DNA of 24,244 nt from Apostichopus parvimensis (taxonomy: Eukaryota > Echinodermata > Holothuroidea > Aspidochirotida > Stichopodidae). A model generated the notes under the pieces. The model made no database searches, had not been told where the DNA came from, and worked only from the letters and a program-made list of their open reading frames with translations. The DNA lies in contig JXUT01142749.1 of NCBI GenBank assembly GCA_000934455.1, forward strand, positions 1 to 24,244. The letters run 5' to 3'. Below, in pieces: positions 20,201-24,244 of the stretch (positions within the stretch are counted from its first letter, which is position 1; each line of letters opens with the position of its first letter). A program made the translations under genes and the position numbers.

Positions 20201-22458
20201 TGAACTTTTGAACTTTCACCAGTTAGGCGTGAGCTCTTTCTCTTGCATATACCTGGCAAAATATTAGTGGAGTATTATAAAATTATCGGTTAATATGATG
20301 AATGAAATGTGAGAACAGTAGAGTGATCCATTGGAGAGCTTTGTCCCAGGAGATATTTATTATAATTATTATTATTATGAGTTTGGGGTTGAATCTCAAG
20401 ACCAAAGGCCCCCTTCCTGGAAAAAGGTATGGGGGTTAGGGGGGGGGGAACTGATTTCAGTTTTATACCATCAATCTTCAAAAGGTAACATATATGCATA
20501 ATTGACGAAGAAGAGTGATGTGCACAACCAACAGGCTGAAAACGTGACTTATGGGTGGAATAATTTTATGTAAAATCTCCCGGAAGGAGACAAAATATCC
20601 ACGTTAGATGACTGCTCTATTAATTGGTTCCGAGCCAATTATAAGACAGCAAGCAAACCTTTCAACAAAGTGTGCAGGTGATGTGAAATTAAGGAAAGGT
20701 TTCTCCTTGACAACGACATTAAACAGTGATTATATCGCTGCTGTTTTCTTCTTTAAAGCTAGCTATAAAAATAAAGTACGAATAAGATGCTATTGAACTG
20801 AAGATTCTTATTTTTGTGATGTTCTTAAATGAAAGAATTAGAATAGTTCTAATACAATACTTTGTTTTCCAGGGATGCCTTGCTTGGCACAAGACAGAAT
20901 GGTTTGGTATGAAGGCTAGAATTACCAAAATTCATCACATGCGAGAATGATACACAACACATGATATATGCATAATTGATACTACAACAAAATTTCATTT
21001 TATCAGTTCTCCCCAACCCCCCCCCCCAAAAAAAAATTCTGGATTTTATTGAAGACAAAAACATCCCTATTAATCCAGATATATTTGCCAAGAAATTAAA
21101 AAGCCTAACATGACTTCCCCGTGTTTGTTATTTAAGTATTGTTGTAGTTGTAATTATGGCAAATGATCTTAAGTACAAGACACATGAAAAAGGAATATTT
21201 AGGTCAGGATTTAACTCTGCCACATCAAACTTATTATTTACAATTTAACTGACTCAGGCTTTTTTAATAGCATAATTTGCACATTAATAACTACTTGTTT
21301 CGGTTTCCTCTATCTTCAATACAACTCTTCCATGTCAAATGCAATAATTATTTAACAACTTTTTTTTACTTTAAATTTATCTTTGAAAAGCTCTTTTACT
21401 CTCTATTACTTTACATGACTAGTTGCATTACATAGTTGCACGTCTAAATTTTGCACAATTGTGAAGCACAATTAGCAACTCCCATGTTTAAGAAGAGAAA
21501 CGCAAGCAAATTTGAAGGATTAGAAAAAAACCGAGTGACAATATATAAACGAAACTTTTCTTTAAACACTCAGCATTTTTCCGTAATTAGTACGACACGA
21601 GGAAAACAATACAGAAAAAAAGGGAGAACTAAAGAAAGAAAGGAAAGAGAAACGACTTCGGCGAATGTTTGTTAGAAAATGATGAAAATTCTGCAATAGA
21701 AAGTAAAACTTTGCTCTAACAATGGAACTGGTGAGGAAATAGCAACTTTCAAAAACAAATACTTTGAAAACTGAAAGCAACATGAAGAAGGAAAATATTG
21801 TTGAATAACTGTTTGTTTTAGAACCTATTTATAGTGTTCAAACAAACCAGAACAAGTAAAGACAACACTCACTCACTGTAATGCCAATGTGTTTGTTCAC
21901 AGAAGGATCGCCCTAAAATTAAAGCATACATCGATACATTTTATATCTCAGGGAAATAATTTATCCAAGTATTGCATTTGCCTTCATAACTGCTACCCAA
22001 ATTTGAACACTCTTATATATTCCCTGCATCTGCCTGCTATCTCTAACAGGCCTACTCTAAGATACATGAATGGATATAGATTTTAAATAACTTTACACCT
22101 CAATGTTCAAAATGACATTCTACATATCCTTGTCAACCACAAAGATGCCCTAACCAAAAGAAAGATAACCTTCCATGCTATAAACATCCTATCAAAATTC
22201 ACTCTGAAAAGCAGTTCAGCTTTCCACCTCAAATGTTGGTCGATTTTGTCATAGTCATGTCGAAAATGCTAGAGTGCCACACAGAAAGGTTTTTCCAACA
22301 GCCTGACAGTTTGTGTAGAAGAACCCCAAACACAGATCCTGATTGGCAATGCCTATCAAATTATTTGGCTCACTGCCAAGAATACAGTCAATGGGTTCTC
22401 CCAGTAACAGCTGATCCTTGGGTGACACAATAACAAATACTATGGAGTGAAGGTCATG

Positions 22459-22474
22459 CGTGTGTGTGTGTGTG
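22459..22474. repeat. (GT)n microsatellite
   Basis: A GT dinucleotide tract beginning after GGTCATGC. Confidence 0.85.
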
Positions 22475-23807
22475 CTGCACTGCTAGATACGAAATGTGCT
22501 TACAGGCAAAAATATAGTATCTAAGATATCAACTAACACAGAGCTGGTCTTGGTTGTTTACAACGGTGTGTGCGTGCGCACTACAGGTGAAGAGTGGATG
22601 CCAGAGGTAAACAACAATTGTGGTGCGGACAATTAAAGGGGGATATTAACCTGAGGAGGGTTGTCAATACTTTTCTTTAATTTTGAATTCATTAAGAGGA
22701 GAACAATGCACAGATAGGGATAAATCTAGAAGAGTAATTAGTTATTGTTTTGTCTGATATATTGTAGCTTTTTTTTCCATCGATTAGCGAATCACGGTCA
22801 GCCTTTATCAGATTTGTTCTCTTTACTTTATAAACACTGTTATATATCTTCACAGACTCCCATGACACCTTGATAAGTTTCACAAAAATTGTATAATAAC
22901 GACAAAACAATACCAAAGTGGTTTTATATACCTTCATTTGTTTTTACCATCTATTTATTCCTAAGCAAGACCAATTATCAGGGTTTTCCTAAATTTGTGC
23001 TGGCTTTGTTCCAAGGACGTCCTATTGTTACTCCTAAGAATGAAGGCACAATACCTGCTGGTCCGAAGAGGAATAGAGGTGAAGGGTTATTGCACTTATG
23101 TGACATCTCCAATACACAGTATTGCTAAGGATATGAGATGAGCCTCATAAATTATGCAATGCTACTCGATGTCCCACAATAATGTACATTAATTGACAAC
23201 TCAAAAAATTAGGAGGGGGGGGGGGAAGAGGAGAAGAAGAAATTTGGTGGATTAACTTCATTATTTATTCACAGATTAACTTCCATTTGGTGAGGAAAAG
23301 TACCAGTTAACATTGATTGTCTACCCACACAGTCTGGATCTACTAAAGTAGGAAGGTCTCATGTCTTTCTGAGACAAAATTTTAGCAGGTGGGTTTGAAA
23401 TCTCAAGGTCACCGTTTGTAGGCCTGTAATGTGAAATAAATGTTGATATTTATGTCCAATGTTTATGTTACCCATAGTTACAAGGTCAAAGTGAAACAAA
23501 TGCAATCACAAGTCACATTTGTAGATTAGATAACATATAATATACATTAGTACCCTTGGAAAAATAATGACTCCAGATTTACGGTGAAAATACTCCTGTT
23601 TAATGGGTGATTCTCTTAAAACTTGATATCAAGGGCTTGATGGATATGTATCGCTTTATAAAATGATTTATCTTTCGCAACTGATGAAGTTACCTAACCC
23701 TTAAAGATATAGGCCATCTCCATTACAGAAATAAACATTGTAATAAATAAGTAAAGAAAAAAGTTACAAAGTGACGAACAAGAAGGCTTGATGATGACAT
23801 CATATTT

Positions 23808-23823
23808 AGACTTGATCAAGTCT
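23808..23823. repeat. 16-bp perfect palindrome
   Basis: AGACTTGATCAAGTCT equals its own reverse complement. It lies just after a GATGACATCAT motif. It could be a dimeric binding site or chance. Confidence 0.7.
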
Positions 23824-24215
23824 TCTGTCATATGTGAAGGAACATACAAATCTGTGAAATTTCCTTACATGGAATAATATTTTCTTAGCGGTTTGGGGAA
23901 GTCGTTCAAGACAGTTTTCTCTATCACAAAGATCAATAAAGATGGTTGCTTTGTGTCTCAGCTGAAAGAAGAGTTGAATTTAGAAGTGACATATTAATTG
24001 TCCCATGTGCAAAATATAAAAACAAAACAAACTAACAAATAAATAAATAATCTTGTTATGCAATGTTCTCAATGTAGATTAAGAACTCGTAAAGATCAAT
24101 ATTATGAGGACAAAATTAGTCTGCTCTTAAAAGGTTAATTTGGCAGCATACTATAATGAATCCAGATCATTTCATTCACATAGGATCTCGCTCGGATAAA
24201 AGGTGGATTACTCAC

Positions 24216-24244
24216 AGGCAGCTCGCCACATTGATTTTTAAGCA
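24216..24244 (-). CDS. Possible exon 3' end cut by the window edge
   Basis: On the minus strand the last 29 bases of the window lead into CTGCCT|GTGAGTAA, a good donor. Two frames are open to the edge. In the third, a stop is followed by an ATG and MWRAA plus one base (T). This is phase 1 and would join the exon at 12185 to give Tyr (T+AT). That match has a one-in-three chance of being accidental and the ATG context is weak. Confidence 0.25.

Larger units (their letters stand above)
17300..24215. other. Long non-coding stretch with simple repeats
   Basis: No gene is supported. The longest frame (17441-17764, plus, 107 codons) has no recognisable domain. Simple tracts include an ATT repeat at about 20358-20380, a G-run at 20439-20448, C then A runs at 21017-21036, (GT)n at 22459-22474, G11 at 23215-23225, and AAAT units at 24036-24050. 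A 16-bp perfect palindrome lies at 23808-23823. Apart from two TACTGTA (18472, 19295) and one TACAGTA (17626), the heptamer enriched elsewhere is absent here. Confidence 0.5.

Noticed and set aside
22233-22433. 66-codon plus-strand frame
   Set aside because: Looks protein-like in places but has no domain, donor or acceptor that I could support.

Overview
The window looks like non-coding-rich DNA from an animal genome. It is AT-rich, has no operon-like packing of reading frames, and carries a tRNA-derived SINE, a foldback element, mini- and microsatellites and animal-type splice sites. From general impression of the SINE and the base composition I favour a marine invertebrate, perhaps an echinoderm such as a sea cucumber. 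That assignment is inference and I could not check it.

The only well-supported coding sequence is one internal exon on the minus strand, 12185 down to 11532. It has a strong acceptor and donor and is 654 nt long, exactly 218 codons' worth, with phase 1 at both ends. It encodes a low-complexity, Ser/Pro-rich and acidic segment. I do not recognise the gene. Several weaker exon candidates lie on the same strand: a donor at the right edge (24216-24244), 14726-14614, a possible terminal exon at 10514-10384 that is phase-compatible with the main exon, and a possible 12-nt microexon at 8172-8161. If some of these are real, most of the window is intron of one minus-strand gene.

The plus strand has two places that look like gene starts. 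Around 8275-8484 a perfect CRE, a TATAAAA box, an ATG and a GTGAGC donor lie in the expected order and spacing. Around 17135-17301 two CCAAT-type boxes precede an ATG in strong context, followed by a GTGAGT donor. Neither leads to a recognisable protein, so both are hypotheses.

Repeats, left to right: a ~28-bp minisatellite (929-1099), a foldback element with ~51-bp arms (1959-2207), a tRNA-headed SINE (2490-2708), three tandem ~160-bp units (3457-3935), a ~190-bp tandem duplication (9451-9752), and many simple-sequence tracts including eight C or G runs of about 8-14 bases. The heptamer TACAGTA/TACTGTA appears about four times more often than composition predicts between 1 and 19.3 kb. The rest is unannotated intronic or intergenic sequence.
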